Assembly: GCA_047495785.1 (NCBI GenBank)
Contig: JBLDXI010000132.1
Span: forward strand, 1-23,697
DNA length: 23,697 bases
Direction of reading: 5' to 3'
Origin: Lepidodermella squamata
Taxonomy: Eukaryota > Gastrotricha
The first letter of the stretch is position 1. Each line of letters begins with the position of its first letter. Positions 1 through 13,417 of the stretch are shown piece after piece. The notes below the pieces were generated by a model. That model did not search any database. It saw nothing but the letters and a program-made list of their open reading frames with translations, and was not told the DNA's origin. A program made the translations under genes and the position numbers.

Positions 1-16
1 ACACATCTCGTGAGAG
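1..16 (+). other. Untrimmed PacBio-type 16-nt barcode at the contig start
   Basis: The first 16 bases read ACACATCTCGTGAGAG, which I recognise from memory as a standard PacBio 16-mer barcode (bc1003). The same 16-mer is exact at 1366-1381 and near-exact in reverse complement at the other end of the window. Exact repetition at both termini points to library sequence, not genome. The barcode name is recall and not checked. Confidence 0.85.
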
Positions 17-113
17 GTCACACACACGCACACACATACACACATACAGCATACATGCACACGCACACAACCATTTGCGAGGCCTCCTTCACTGACACCC
101 ATATCTGGCAAAG

Positions 114-444
114 GGTTCCTATTTTCAGCACATTGAGTCCACATCGGGCGCTAAGGTAGAACTCAAAGGGTGTGACGACTTTGGATCAAATCAGGAGCCG
201 ATTCATCTCCTATTGTCCGCTCGCAATCGGGTGGGTGTCATTTCGACTTAAAATTTTTGGTTCACTTGGATAATTTTGACTGTTTAATTTGCAGGAGTCA
301 CTTGCGAACGCTGTGGCGCTCGCACAGAGTCTCATTGAGACGGTGTCACAGGAAATGTACAATTTTGATTTGCATTTATTGTGATTGCTGATAATTTTTA
401 TAATCTCTGCGTACACACACACTTAACTCATACACACACACACA

Positions 445-534
<90 letters not shown>

Positions 535-1021
535 CACACACACACACACACACCCTCACACCACAGGCTGGCCGCGAGGGAGGCGGAGAGTGTTTCAGTG
601 AATGAGTCTTCTCTTCTCTCTCTCCCATTCGCAGACACTCAGGCATCTGCACCTTACAACCCACAATTGGAACCACTCACATTGCATATTAATCCGAATT
701 TTGTGCCTCCTCGAGGGGCGTCACAAAATATGGGACTCTTTTCCCCGCCCACTGGGGCGTCACAGTATTATGGATATGGTAGTTTGGCAAGGATAGCCTT
801 TGGATGAAAGATTTTTTGTGAAATATTTTTCATTTTTTTTGATTGACATTTCGATTCGTTTTCTTAGAAACGCCGAAGTCAATTTATAGCGAAGCGCAGG
901 AGGCGAGATATCAGGTACTTGGAATGTGTTGTGTTTTTGTTCGAAGAGAGTTCATTGCGAAATTGGACATATTGATATTTTATTTCAGGAAATGATGAAG
1001 GAGCTTGGTCTTGCATCGTGA
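114..1021 (+). CDS. KHDC4: KH-domain RNA-binding protein, KHDC4/BLOM7-like, 3' part
   Basis: Six exons give one frame: 114-230, 295-356, 567-597, 643-778, 868-914, 989-1021 (TGA). All junctions are GT-AG and in phase. The first visible exon starts inside a KH domain: GSYFQHIESTSGAKVELKG matches the GxGGSYLQHI..TGA+V.L+G segment of KHDC4 (BLOM7) and plant RIK-like proteins. It is followed by NQEPIHLLLSA and a helix (AVALAQSLIETVSQEM) that fits the end of this KH type. The C-terminus is Pro/Gln-rich (APYNPQLEP, GLFSPP) and ends MMKELGLAS. Family members bind RNA and act with the spliceosome in the nucleus; that role is inherited from the family. The N-terminal half and promoter lie outside the window. 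An SF1-like KH protein is the main alternative. The exon start at 114 is chosen because the frame is closed by TGA just upstream. Confidence 0.65.
429..553. repeat. (CA)n microsatellite in a KHDC4-like intron
   Basis: About 125 bp of nearly perfect CA dinucleotides with rare interruptions, lying between the donor at 357 and the acceptor at 566. Open frames here encode only His-Thr or Cys-Val repeats and are not proteins. Confidence 0.95.
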
Positions 1022-1199
1022 GTGCTTGACTCTGACATTTGCACAATAAAACAAACAATCAACCAACCAACCAACCGACAAGAAATCTCGAGAGTCATCA
1101 CAAACTTCAATATTTATTTTGTGTGAATTTCCTCTCAACTTTCGATTTTGGTGAGATTGCCTTCTCATCCAAACTCGTCATTTTCACCCCACCAAATCC
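1022..1199. other. Convergent 3' intergenic segment with opposed AATAAA motifs
   Basis: This 178-bp gap separates the TGA of the KHDC4-like gene from the TAG of the asparagine synthetase. AATAAA occurs at 1045-1050 on the + strand, 24 nt after the first stop. The same motif occurs on the - strand at 1113-1118, about 85 nt after the second stop. If used for polyadenylation, the two 3' UTRs nearly touch or overlap. The sites are motif matches only. Confidence 0.4.
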
Positions 1200-1876
1200 C
1201 TACTCTTCCTTTCTCCGCTTCCCATGACTCTCCCCTCTCTCTCCCTCTCCTTTTTCTTTCTTCCTCTTGCTCGCTGTAGAGCAATGGACATTAGATACAG
1301 CTCTTCCTGAGGGATCGGCCACACCTGCCCACTCCTGAAGATTGCAGAAAAGAAATAAATCAAATACACATCTCGTGAGAGTCTCCTGATGAATGCAGAA
1401 AAGAAATAAATCAAATTCGATTGACTTTCAATAAAATATAAACTCAAAATCCAAACAAAACACTCCAATACTCTCTCTCTTTTTGCATGCATCTCTTCAC
1501 CAAAATTGGAAATCAAGCCGCACCTTGGACCATCGGATGGCGGTGGGAGTACTGCACGCTATTGACGGCCCTCCTGCACGGAGACGTCAAATCCAATATT
1601 GAGTGTGAGTGTGTGAATGTGTGAATGCGTGTGTTTTCTTGTGTGTATTCGTAAATTTGACGTTTGAATTCCATCTTCGAATGCGGAAGCGATCTCATTT
1701 TTCATTTGAGTAAGAACACCATCAATTCGTACCTGGGACAGTGAGGACCGCACAAGGCGCTCGGAACAGCTGCTCAAATATGTCGCGAAACATGTATGCT
1801 TCCTGCGATGGAAGAGGCGGAGATTTCCTTTGAGAGAAAAGCGCACTCCAACCCACACAAACAAACAGATTGACAA

Positions 1877-1944
<68 letters not shown>

Positions 1945-4900
1945 CTTGGTGGGAGGGGTGTTGAAGGGAAAGCGGTCAGCGCGGTGCTCAAAGGTGATGT
2001 CACTGATCTGTGTTCGGAAAAAGCTCCAAATCAGTCTTACTCTCCGACACGCACTCTATTTCTCTCTCTCCCTTTAGTCATTTTATCTCTTTTTGTCTGT
2101 GATTTAAAAATTCAATTCCTTCTCTTCATGAACTCGATTTGCTCTTCTTTTCATTCTCTCACACACACTTATTTCCCATTCCTCTTTTTCCGCCTTTTCT
2201 CAAATTAAAAAAATCAAACAAATTCGTGAATCGACCACCTGAATGTTTGCAAAGTCACGCAAGCAGTCAATCCACCCATACCCTACTCCATCGGAAAATT
2301 GTTCTTTTTGTCGCCAAAGAATGGAAGAAGGAAGATAGGGGTTGTCAGGCGTGTCAAAAGCCTTCGAAGGAGAGAGAGAGAGAGGAGAAAATGAGAACTT
2401 TCGATTCAAGAGAAAGGGAAAACAGAGAGCAATGGGAGAGCGAGAGAGGCAAGGGAGAGAGAGAGGAAAGAAAGAGAGAGAGAGGAATGGGAGAGAGAGA
2501 GAGGAAAGAGAGAGAGAGACAGAGGTCATGGGTGAGGAAGGAGGAAGGGAAAGAGAGAATGTCGAAATAAAAATGAAATACCCGCCGGAGGATATATTTT
2601 TCCATTCTTCCTTTCTTGATCATTTTAGCGGACGGATCGATGTTCATTGCTATATCAAGAAAGTCCACATCCAAAAAAGGTACCCGCGCCTCCAAACCCC
2701 ACGCCATCGTCGACTGAGAAAGAAAAACGTAAAAGAGAGAGAGAGTGTGTGAGAGAACGAGAGAAAGAATGAGAGAAAATGCATCCGCCAAGAAAAAGTC
2801 ACCTTATCCGCACGCAAGCAATCATACAAGTGGAGGTTTGCAATCTTCCTCACAAGCTCCGCCTGGAACTCCTCCTTGTTCGGTGCCATGTGGAAGTAGA
2901 GATATCCACCGAAGACCTTGGAGAAGGGGAAAGAGAGAGAGAGAGAGGATTGATCGTCAGACTCCTCATCCTCTTCAAACACACAACACACACAACACTC
3001 TCTCTCTCAAGGCACACACACACTCACCTCGTCCGCTCCTTCGCCGGAAAGAACCATTTTCACTCCCATCGATTTAATCTTCCGACTCATCAGGTACATC
3101 GGGGTGGAAGCCCGGATGGTCGTCACGTCATAAGTTTCCAAATGAAAAATGACGTCACGAATGGCATCGAGAGCTTCCTAAGGTTTGGGATAAGTTTTTA
3201 TAAAATAAAAAGACTTTAAAAAAGATCCATCACACAAGCAATCACACACACACACACACAACATACTTGCAGAGTGAACACGATCTCGTGGTGGACGGTC
3301 CCGAGGAACGCTGCCGCCTCGCGTGCCGCTTTCAGATCGGGTGACGTGTCCAGTCCGATCGAAAATGAATGGACGCGCGGAAAATGAACGCCTGAACTGT
3401 CCTTTTCCTGATGGGGAAGGGGAGAGAGGGAGAGAGGGAGAGGAAGATTGGAAAGAAATAAAGAAAGAAAGGGAGAGAAAGAGAGGGAGAGAAAGAAAGA
3501 GAGGGAGAGAAAGAGGACATGAAGAGAGAGGAAGGAGAGAGGGAGAAGAAAAATGGAAGGAGAGAAAGGGTGACGGAGATAGAGGGGAGCAGAGAGGGGA
3601 GCAAAGAGTACGAAATGATAAAGTGTTTTTGTATTACACACACACGTTGAATGGTGAACACACTTTCGAATACACAAACTCTAACATACACACACACACA
3701 CACACACACACATAGTACCTGCTCCTTGGCGAATCGGCATACGATGCTACACACCAGAGAGGAATCCAGCCCACCTTGGAAAATGCAAATGATCACTTCC
3801 TTATTCCATTTCTATCTCAACATTCAAACACATTCCTCTCACCAAATTCTCAGCATCCAGAATGTGTGTGAATGAAATAGACACACACACACACACACAC
3901 ATACACACACCACATACACAAACACACACACACACACACACACCAGAGAGGAGCACGCCGTAAGGGACGTCAGACATCAATCTCTTCTTCACCGCGTCTT
4001 CCAATCCACATCGGAGAGTCACGTAATCAACATTTTCGACCACATCCACCCCGTCCGTTTCAAGGGATGCGGGTATATATGATTCGCTGAACCACTCGGG
4101 TTGGAAATATCGGGTGAGTCCCGACGATGCTCCTTTGGGTGAAAACGTCAAATAATGTCCAGGCGGAAACACCTTAAAGGACGGGCAGAGGACGTCCAAA
4201 GCCTATTATGGAGGTAAGAGTCTTCATCACACGAATATATCAACACACCAAAGAATACCGAATATCATCACACACGCACGCACACATAAACACACCAAAG
4301 AATAGCAAACATCAAGATCACATCACTCGCTCACATACCTTCATTTCAGACGCGAACCACACCGCCCCTTCGGAGTCGTTTCCATAATACAGTGGGCAAA
4401 CTCCGATTGGATCGCGTGACGCCATGAACACTTCACTTTGACTGTCCGACACCACAAATGCAAATTGACCACGTAATCTAAGAAGACAAAGAGACAGTTT
4501 GAAGATTGTGAGTGAGAGAGTTTAAGGGGAAGAAAAAGAAAAGAGAGAGAGAAGGAGATCCTAACAGTGTGACGAGTTGCGGTCCGAGAGAGAGGAACGC
4601 GGGTAAGATGGGTTCGCAATCGGACTTTGTGGCGTAAGCATACGATGCGAATCGGCTGCGAAGGTCTTTGTGGTTGAATATCTCACCGTTCACACAGAGG
4701 ACTGTCTGAGGGGAGGGGGTTGGTTTGAATGAGAAAGAGAGAATGGGAGAGAGAAAAGAGAAATTCATTGATGAAAAGCAATGATATAAAGAATAAAAGA
4801 GAATGAGAGAGAGAGAGAGAAAAATGTTTGAGGATATCACTGAATTCATGCAAAATCCGAGAAAAAAATCGAAAAGTTTTAAAGAACCTTGCCACTAGGA

Positions 4901-5263
4901 TCCACAATGGGCTGAGCGCCTGTGAGTGGGTCCATAATAGACAGCCTCTCGTGTGCAAAGCCATTCAGCTTGCCTGAGGCGGAGGGAAACACCTAAGAGG
5001 GAGAAGGGAAAGAGAAATGAGTTGATAGGGACGATAGGGTAAGACGAGAGAACAAAAAGGAAGGAAAGGAGTGGGTATTTGCGAAGTAAGAATCAAGAAA
5101 GTTGAAGATGAAAGAGAAAGAGAGAGGGAGAGAGATCTGCCTGGATATGGATGCCGCTCCAGTCGGGGCCGCGGTGGCGAAGTCGCTTGATTGCCGACAG
5201 AAGTTTCTTTCGCAAATCCTTCTCTCTTCCATCGAAACCGTACACTGCGAGGATGCCGCACAT
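1200..5263 (-). CDS. ASNS: Asparagine synthetase (glutamine-hydrolysing), complete, 15 exons
   Basis: Makes asparagine from aspartate, glutamine and ATP in the cytosol. Exons in transcript order: 5263-5141, 4992-4888, 4705-4566, 4477-4339, 4202-3944, 3774-3719, 3407-3267, 3177-3028, 2916-2803, 2713-2582, 2361-2239, 2007-1945, 1802-1733, 1573-1524, 1334-1200. They sum to 1800 nt (599 aa) with every phase consistent and no frameshift; eukaryotic/plant enzymes are about 560-590 aa. The start is fixed by MCGILAVYG, which places the class II amidotransferase nucleophile Cys at residue 2. [11 protein letters not shown] and CVNGEIFNH complete the glutaminase domain. The synthetase domain shows the ATP-pyrophosphatase loop LLSGGLDSSL, split by an intron near residue 256, then [27 protein letters not shown] and [12 protein letters not shown]. 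The C-terminus ([22 protein letters not shown]) ends in a Lys/Glu-rich tail. The first intron has a GC donor. The last intron carries the internal barcode. It shares a divergent promoter region with the gene at 5670. Confidence 0.95.
1332..1416. repeat. 34-bp near-direct duplication flanking an internal barcode
   Basis: The segments 1332-1365 and 1383-1416 are near-identical (both end GCAGAAAAGAAATAAATCAAAT) and differ at only a few bases. They are separated by the barcode at 1366-1381. On the - strand each copy carries the 3' splice site of the last asparagine synthetase intron. This looks like one molecule's end pasted beside a second molecule's start, not a genomic duplication. Confidence 0.8.
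1366..1381 (+). other. Internal exact copy of the terminal barcode
   Basis: ACACATCTCGTGAGAG again, identical to bases 1-16 and in the orientation that would precede an insert running right. Together with 23681-23697 it brackets a 22.3-kb block. That suggests 1366-23697 is one barcoded molecule and 1-1365 comes from another. It sits in an asparagine synthetase intron, so the coding frame is untouched. Confidence 0.85.
1878..1944. repeat. (GT)n microsatellite starting at a 5' splice site (asparagine synthetase)
   Basis: On the - strand the exon ends at 1945 and the intron begins directly with a GT run of more than 60 bp. The splice donor is therefore the first unit of the microsatellite. Confidence 0.85.
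2366..2560. repeat. GA-rich simple repeat in an asparagine synthetase intron
   Basis: Purine-rich AGAGAG tract on the + strand. On the transcribed (-) strand it is a CT-rich polypyrimidine tract reaching the 3' splice site of the exon topped at 2361. A similar tract fills 3418-3610 upstream of the exon topped at 3407. Open frames in it are low-complexity and rejected. Confidence 0.85.
3882..3943. repeat. (GT)n microsatellite starting at a second asparagine synthetase donor
   Basis: On the - strand the exon coding ..VLLSG ends at 3944 and the intron starts GTGTGTG, continuing about 60 bp with small interruptions. A shorter CA run (3690-3713) lies in the next intron and another (3243-3261) in the one after. 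Confidence 0.85.
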
Positions 5264-5669
5264 GCTCACAAATTTGGATACAATGAAGAAAATAAGCAGA
5301 AGAAGAGAGAAGAGAGAGAAGAGAAAAGAAGAGAGAAGAGAGATGAGAGAAGGGGAAAAAAGAGGGAAAAACGAAGGAAAAGACGCGTATTTTAAGGTGG
5401 GGAAAAAAGATGGAATCGAGAGGATGTCTACTGACATATTTAACAAATTTATGTCAAAAGACGTTTTATAACGGTAAAAATATTCGAATTTTCAAGTGCG
5501 AGTCTTTGTAACGGTTCGATTTCCCGCCAAATTTCCTTTCCAATCTTTTCTTTTTCACTTGTTTTTGAGTTGCCATTCGCCATTCGATCTCTGTCTTTCT
5601 CTCCTTTGGCCATCCTATTTTACCGCTGATTTTCCTTTCTCGCCTTGTTCTTCTTTTTGTACTCCAAAG
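5264..5669. promoter_or_regulatory. Divergent intergenic region (probable shared promoter)
   Basis: 406 bp between the asparagine synthetase ATG (-) and the ATG of the Cys-rich/LRR gene (+). The left part is GA-rich (5287-5400); the right part is AT-richer, then C/T-rich just before the + start. No clear TATA box stands out. The promoter role is inferred only from the head-to-head arrangement. Confidence 0.45.
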
Positions 5670-7883
5670 ATGGCGCTTTCCTTCGAATCCCTCTCTCTCG
5701 TCCGCTGCTTGACATGCGGCACACTCACACGCCCTCAGAACATCTGCCATCATAACCGAACTCTCTGCCATCACTGTGCAGCGAACCAAAACGTGTGCTA
5801 TCATTGTGGAAACGAACGGACGTCAGATCGATCATCTGTTTGTGGTGACTGCCAGAAGAGATTCAAGGTGACGTGTGTCCTTTGCAAGAAGAGAGGCGTG
5901 AATTTCCTTCTTGGGATGGACGTCTGTAGCATCTGCAGTGTGGAAAATGTCGCAAGGAAGCAGAGAAGGTGTGGACCTTCGATTGACTGCGAGATTGAAG
6001 AAGCTGAGTCCTTTCATCCGAAAAGAAAAAGGGGAGAAAGTGAGAGTGAGGGAATGTTTGATGAGAAGAAACCGACAAAAAGAAGTAAGAAGGGGAAACC
6101 AGAAGTTGTGGCTGAGAAATCGAAGGTGGGAGGAAAAGAGAAGGTAAAGACGGACGACAAATCCTCTACGACTGTGAAGAGAGCGGATGAGAGGAAGGCA
6201 GCGCCCAAGAAGGCACAAAGCGAGAAACCGAAAACATCAACCAAAAAACGTACAAATTCACAAAAGCGCTTCACTTCGCGCCGCCTCTCCTTCTCCCCCT
6301 CCTCCTCCTCTCCCACACACACCTTTGACCTGGACAATAGCCTTTCCCCCCTCCCTCCTCTCCTCTCCCTCCCTCCTCTCCTCTCCATCTCTTTTGCCCT
6401 ACCTCCCAACTTCGCCTCTCTTCTCATCTCTCGCGGCCACTCCTCCTCTTCTTCTCTCTCCTCATGACGTCGGGACGTCTGCTGACGTCTCCATGGAGTC
6501 GTTCTCTCTCTCTCCCTTCTCCTCCTCGAATCCTTCGAAAGAGAAATTTACTTCTCTCTCTCTTCGGCCTTCTCTTACGATTGGGAGTGAGTGTGGCGCT
6601 CTTTTCTCTTCCGTTCCTGCTGAACTTGATGCACTCCAAGATGATTTTAAATTTCTCACGTATCCAGATTCAGCAAGGGCCTCGCAAGTGTCACGGTACG
6701 CGAACTCATCAATCTTCGAATTCATTTTCAAACTTTCCTTTCCTCTATTCTTCCTTTCAGAGAATGTCACGAGGCCGACTCCACGCACCTCCTCACATCC
6801 GTGACTCTCTCCCCTTCCCTCACTCCCAATCAAGTTTGCTTCCTCCGCCGTTACTTCCCCTCTCTCTCCTCTCTCTCTCTCCTCTCTCTCCTCTTTCCCT
6901 CTCTTCTCCCTTTCCATCCGTCTCTCTCTCTCCACGATATCTTATTGGACGTCATTGAGAACGGAAAAAGGAAGTTTGTGAATGTCACGTCGATTCACAC
7001 CGGAAATTATTCTTTTTGTGACGAGTCCCTCACTCTGATACCGTCACTCTTTCCTCGCCTTGAGCATCTTCGAGTCGAGTGTGACGATGCGAACCGTGGA
7101 GTCACGCAAAACGTTTTAGTCCAAACGCTCTCTCGACTTCCAAGTCTACGCACTCTCTTTCTCTTTCGAGTCAAAGTCGATCTGAACTTCCCTAGTTTGC
7201 TACCTACTCATATTGAGGAGGTACGCTTTTGTCAGAGCGGAGTTGAAGGAGGAGAAAGTTCCAAAAATGGAAAGGCATCTCTCTCTGCGCATCCGATATC
7301 AAATGAGAAAAAAGTGAATAGGGAAAGATACGAGGACGGATGGGCGTCACTGTTTGCGGAGATGTATCGATTCGGATTTGTCTGCTGTGCTGAAAGGCGA
7401 TGCGGCCTCTTCTATCGACCCGAACACATTTCCTCTATTCCGCTGTGTCTCTACCACGATGAGGAGTGTGACGGCGATTTCCAGGATCCATCTTTCCAAT
7501 GCTGTGACTCCAGGTCTTCGGAACTCTTTGGATTACGAGGGTGCAAGAAGAAGTGTCACACGCCCGCTCCGCCATCATTTTGTGGTTTTAATCTCAGATA
7601 TCTTGATCATCTTCCTCCTCTCGAGCTTCTTGATGTCACTTTTTCGGCGGAATTAGAGACGAAAATGGAAAGTATCTTTGACTGCTCTTCGGATGAGCCT
7701 ATTTGGAGTTACCGATGCGAATCTTTGCGTCAGTCCGATCAGCTTGGATCACCGTCTTCTTATTGCGCGACACACAACGTGTGCGTCACAGCACATCTTT
7801 CTCTTTTTAAAGGTCGTGACAGATGGAAAGGGAATTGCCCTCCTCCTGCGTTGCGTGACTTCGAAGGATCCGCTTCCTTCTAA
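5670..7883 (+). CDS. Unrecognised protein: Cys-rich zinc-binding N-terminus, basic linker, LRR-like C-terminal half
   Basis: I do not recognise this gene. Two exons, 5670-6695 and 6761-7883 (TAA), join in phase if one extra base in exon 1 is discounted, giving about 715 aa. Residues 13-89 hold 13 cysteines, including six CxxC pairs (13/16, 33/36, 43/46, 58/61, 69/72, 86/89) with interleaved HH pairs, enough for about three zinc sites of a RING- or treble-clef-like cluster. Then come Lys/Arg-rich stretches (HPKRKRG, KKPTKRSKKGK) that look like nuclear localisation signals, followed by a Ser/Pro/Leu low-complexity linker. Exon 2 has LRR-like periodicity (FPRLEHLRVE, LPSLRTLFLF, LPPLELLDV). The frame between about 7370 and 7880 is unusually Cys-rich and competing frames exist, so further indels or a tiny intron near 7780-7812 are possible; the true stop could be at 7938. 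Function is unknown. A nuclear zinc-finger or F-box/LRR-type adaptor is a guess. Confidence 0.6.
6346..6351 (+). other. Probable one-base insertion in a C6 run (frameshift)
   Basis: Upstream frame (zinc/basic part) and downstream frame (LSPHDVGTSADVSMESF onward) differ by one extra base somewhere in the C/T-rich linker 6270-6460. Removing one base makes exon 1 end in the phase that exon 2 needs. The C6 run is the likeliest site, but the exact base cannot be chosen from sequence alone. Confidence 0.5.
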
Positions 7884-8082
7884 ATGTAGTCAAGAATTGT
7901 CGGTGTCTGTGTGTGGATTGGGGTGTGTGACGAACTGAGTACATGTGAGTGGACATCTTAAATTATTAAAGAAATAATTTCCGAAAATCCACTTCGCCCG
8001 TCGTCAAAATGACATTTTATGAGTGGAAATAGGTTCTCTTCGTGTCCCACGCTTTATCTTTCGACATCCGATCACCATCTAC
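7884..8082. other. Convergent 3' intergenic segment
   Basis: 199 bp between the stop of the Cys-rich/LRR gene (+) and the stop of the GDP-mannose dehydratase (-). It holds an ATTAAA at 7965-7970 on the + strand as a possible polyadenylation signal. Nothing else is seen. Confidence 0.3.
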
Positions 8083-10142
<2,060 letters not shown>

Positions 10143-11440
10143 ATGGCAGCATCACGTCTGGAGGCAGAGGACTTGCGCTTGGACGGCGCCACGTCATCCA
10201 ACTACACGCAAGTGATCACAGAGCATCTCCATGTGCAACTACACGCAGGTGGAAAGGCTAATGGAATGGGAGAGAGGTGATTTCTGAAGTTTCGGGACAG
10301 ATTTTGCGTCATCGAAGCTGGTGGGACACGTCATGTTCATCTTTCGGTCTTTGGTGCCTCATTTGTCGACCATTACATTGGACACGAGGTGAAATAGGTT
10401 TATTCTTGGAAGTCTTTTTTTTGAATGTTTTTTTTTTGACATTTTAGGGACCTTGTCATCCATGGAGTTCTGGACCAGTCTCTCAGAGTCTCTTCATCTC
10501 TCTCTCTCTCTCTCTCTCTGTTCCTCTCTCTCTCTTCTCGAGTTTTTTATCATTCACAAATATTCTTATGGACTGACATGTAATCAAAGGTACCTCTCAG
10601 CCACTTCGTCGAGCCTGCAGCCAATGGCTTGGGTATGCAATTGTGTTTGCTTTCTTTCATTGCTTTGTTTGAGCGTATTTGTTGTAGGCTCTGTTTTGAG
10701 TATCATTTTGGAAGAGGAAGTGGACGAAGGTACCTTTTCTCTCTCTACTTTCTCACAATTCGAATCTCTCGTTCTCTCCTTCTTTCTTCCTTTTATTTTT
10801 GTCTCACACCCACGAAGGTGAACGAATTTATGTACAAATCAACTATGAGACGTCGCCCAACGCATCCGGCTTGCAGGTCTGACTTCTCCCCCCACACACA
10901 CTTCTCATTCTCAATTGAGAGTTGCGATGAATACGACAGCGCTTTCGATGAAACGACTCACATCTTCTCACAGTGGCTTCCGTCGTCTCAGACGGACGGG
11001 GGCAAGTTTCCTTATATGTTCACCCCAATTCCAAGCCATCCACTGCCGATCCGCCATCCCCTGCCAAGGTACCGTAGGACCCTTCATTTTCACTCTGAAT
11101 CATCCAACTCTCAATGTCTTCTTCCACACTTCTCCATCGTCAATTCTCTTTCTATTGACAACTCTCTTATCACACGCTCTCTCTGACAATACTCACCATA
11201 TATTCTTCTTCTTCTTCTCTTCCTTTCTCTCTCCCACCCTCCTCCCCAGACACGCCCAGTGTGAAGACACCGTACTCCGCCAGTATCACAGTACCTTCTC
11301 CACTCATCGCTCTGATGAGTGCCCTCTCGAAGTGCAGCTCCAAAGAAGGCAGTGGGGAGGGGGATCTGATCACATACACTTTTGAGCAGCCTATCCCTGT
11401 GCCATCGTACTTGATCGCGCTTGTTGTGGGGCACTTGGAG

Positions 11441-11477
<37 letters not shown>

Positions 11478-12695
11478 TGTATATGTAATATTTCGATCAC
11501 TGCTTCACGTGGAGATAATTTGTTTTCGTTTACATTTTTTTTCATTGTTATAAATGCATTTTCTCTCCAGAGCCGCGACATCAGCGGTCGCTGCCGCGTT
11601 TGGTCCGAGCCCGAGCGTGTTGAGGTACTTTGTTGATCACGTGTGGATGAGCGTGTTCGTCTGTATGTGTGTTGCCTCATTTGCTTAGGAATGGGTGAAT
11701 GTTTTTTAAATTGCAAATGATGTTTTTTGCGATGGACAACTTGGGGGTTGACATCTCACGGTCCGTCTCTTCTCACTGCAGGAATGCGCATTTGAGTTCG
11801 GCAACACAGAGGAGTACCTGAGGGCCGCGGAGGACGTCATGTTCGCATACACATGGGGACGATACGACCTGCTGGTTCTGCCGTCGTCGTTTCCTTATGG
11901 GGGCATGGAGGTCGGGACACACATCACACTCGCACCACTCAAGTGTCCGCGATGGGCTGGCTTATTACACACACACACTCTCCCACAGAGAGACAAATCT
12001 CCATTTAAATTCTCTTTTTTCACAGAATCCGTGTTTGACATTCGTCACTCCCACTCTTTTGGCGGGCGATCGATCTCTCACAAATGTGGTCGCCCACGAG
12101 ATCGCTCACAGCTGGACAGGTGGGGAGGTGTGGGGTGACGGAGGGAGGAAGTAAGGAATCAAAGAAGAGTACGGTGGTGTAGGGGACTGGAGAGTTGGAT
12201 AAAACAAGATTGGTGCTTTGGCTCCAACGCTTTCCTTCTCCGCCCACTCTCTCTCCTCTCCTCTCTCCTCTCTCCTTTCCTCTCCTCTCCCTCCCCCTCC
12301 TATCCCAAGGCAACCTGGTGACCAACCGGACTTGGGCGCACTTTTGGCTGAATGAGGGATTCACTGTGTTTGTGGAAAGGAAAATAATCGGCCGTCTTCA
12401 GGGAGAGAAGGAGCGACAGCTCGACCACATTGTGGGCCACAACGCTCTGGTGTGTGAGAGAGAGAGAAAGAGTGTATCTGTTTGTGTGAGAGAGAGAGTG
12501 TGTACCTGTGTGTGTGTGTGTGTGTGTGTGTTCTCTCTTTTGTATTCTTTTCCATCCTGCAAATCTGACTGCTCACTACACTTCTTTATCCACAGAAAGA
12601 CTGTATCCTCGGAATGCGGAAGAGAGGAACGGAGGATTTGTACACACCCCTCATTGTCCCTGTCGAAGGCGACCCAGACGATGCTTTCTCCTCGT

Positions 12696-12737
<42 letters not shown>

Positions 12738-13377
12738 AGTCACTCGCTCTCTCTCAGACTTTCTGTCGATCATTGTCTCTTGCACACGATCGCCTTCTTC
12801 GAGTCGTTGTTACATCTCGTGAGAGTATTCTTGTTTTTTCATTCTCACCTCTTCTTCGTCTTTGAGTGTATAATTGAATAACGAACTCTCGCAGTGTCCC
12901 ATATGAGAAGGGTTCGCAGTTTCTGTTTTATTTGGAGCACATCGCGGATAAACTCACCCAAGAAGGTAATATGCAGGCAAATGTACAGACGCACATACAC
13001 ACTTACATACACACACTTACATAACAATCAAACGAATTCGGACGCTTGCGAATCGAGTCACGAACATATACATCTCCTCGAAGCTAATTCCCTTTTTAGT
13101 CTTCAGCCCCGAGGAGAGGGCCGCAAGGTCTTTTGAGTGCTGTGTGCGAAGCTGGATCGCCACACATCAAGGTTGGTGAGGAAGAATCGTAACATGAACA
13201 GATCAGTGTGTGAGTGTGTGTGTGCATTCGTGGGTGTGTTTGTCTCTCTCTTCTCTAGCTGATTTCTTCATGTAGGAGGGACTGTGACGTCATCCATGTT
13301 TCGGGACCACTTTGAGTCCTTTTACAGCGGAGAAGCCTACGCCCCTCTTCGACAACAGGTACTGTGAAGCGAATCTT

Positions 13378-13417
<40 letters not shown>

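Noticed and set aside
381-676. Open frames coding His-Thr or Cys-Val repeats on both strands
   Set aside because: They are translations of the (CA)n microsatellite inside an intron; the same applies to 1559-2003, 3651-3875 and 18638-18902.
1524-1573. Reading the asparagine synthetase last-but-one exon through to the TGA near 1502 as the C-terminus
   Set aside because: Splicing at the GTG donor (1523) to the exon at 1334-1200 restores the family motif [11 protein letters not shown] and keeps phase.
2342-2752. Glu/Arg-rich open frame on the + strand (also 3323-3715)
   Set aside because: It is the purine-rich strand of CT tracts in asparagine synthetase introns, opposite conserved exons.
10199-10247. 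12-bp direct repeat CAACTACACGCA in exon 1 of the LTA4H-like gene
   Set aside because: The frame and homology run through it ([11 protein letters not shown]), so it looks like chance or a minor local duplication, not a splice or mobile-element signal.
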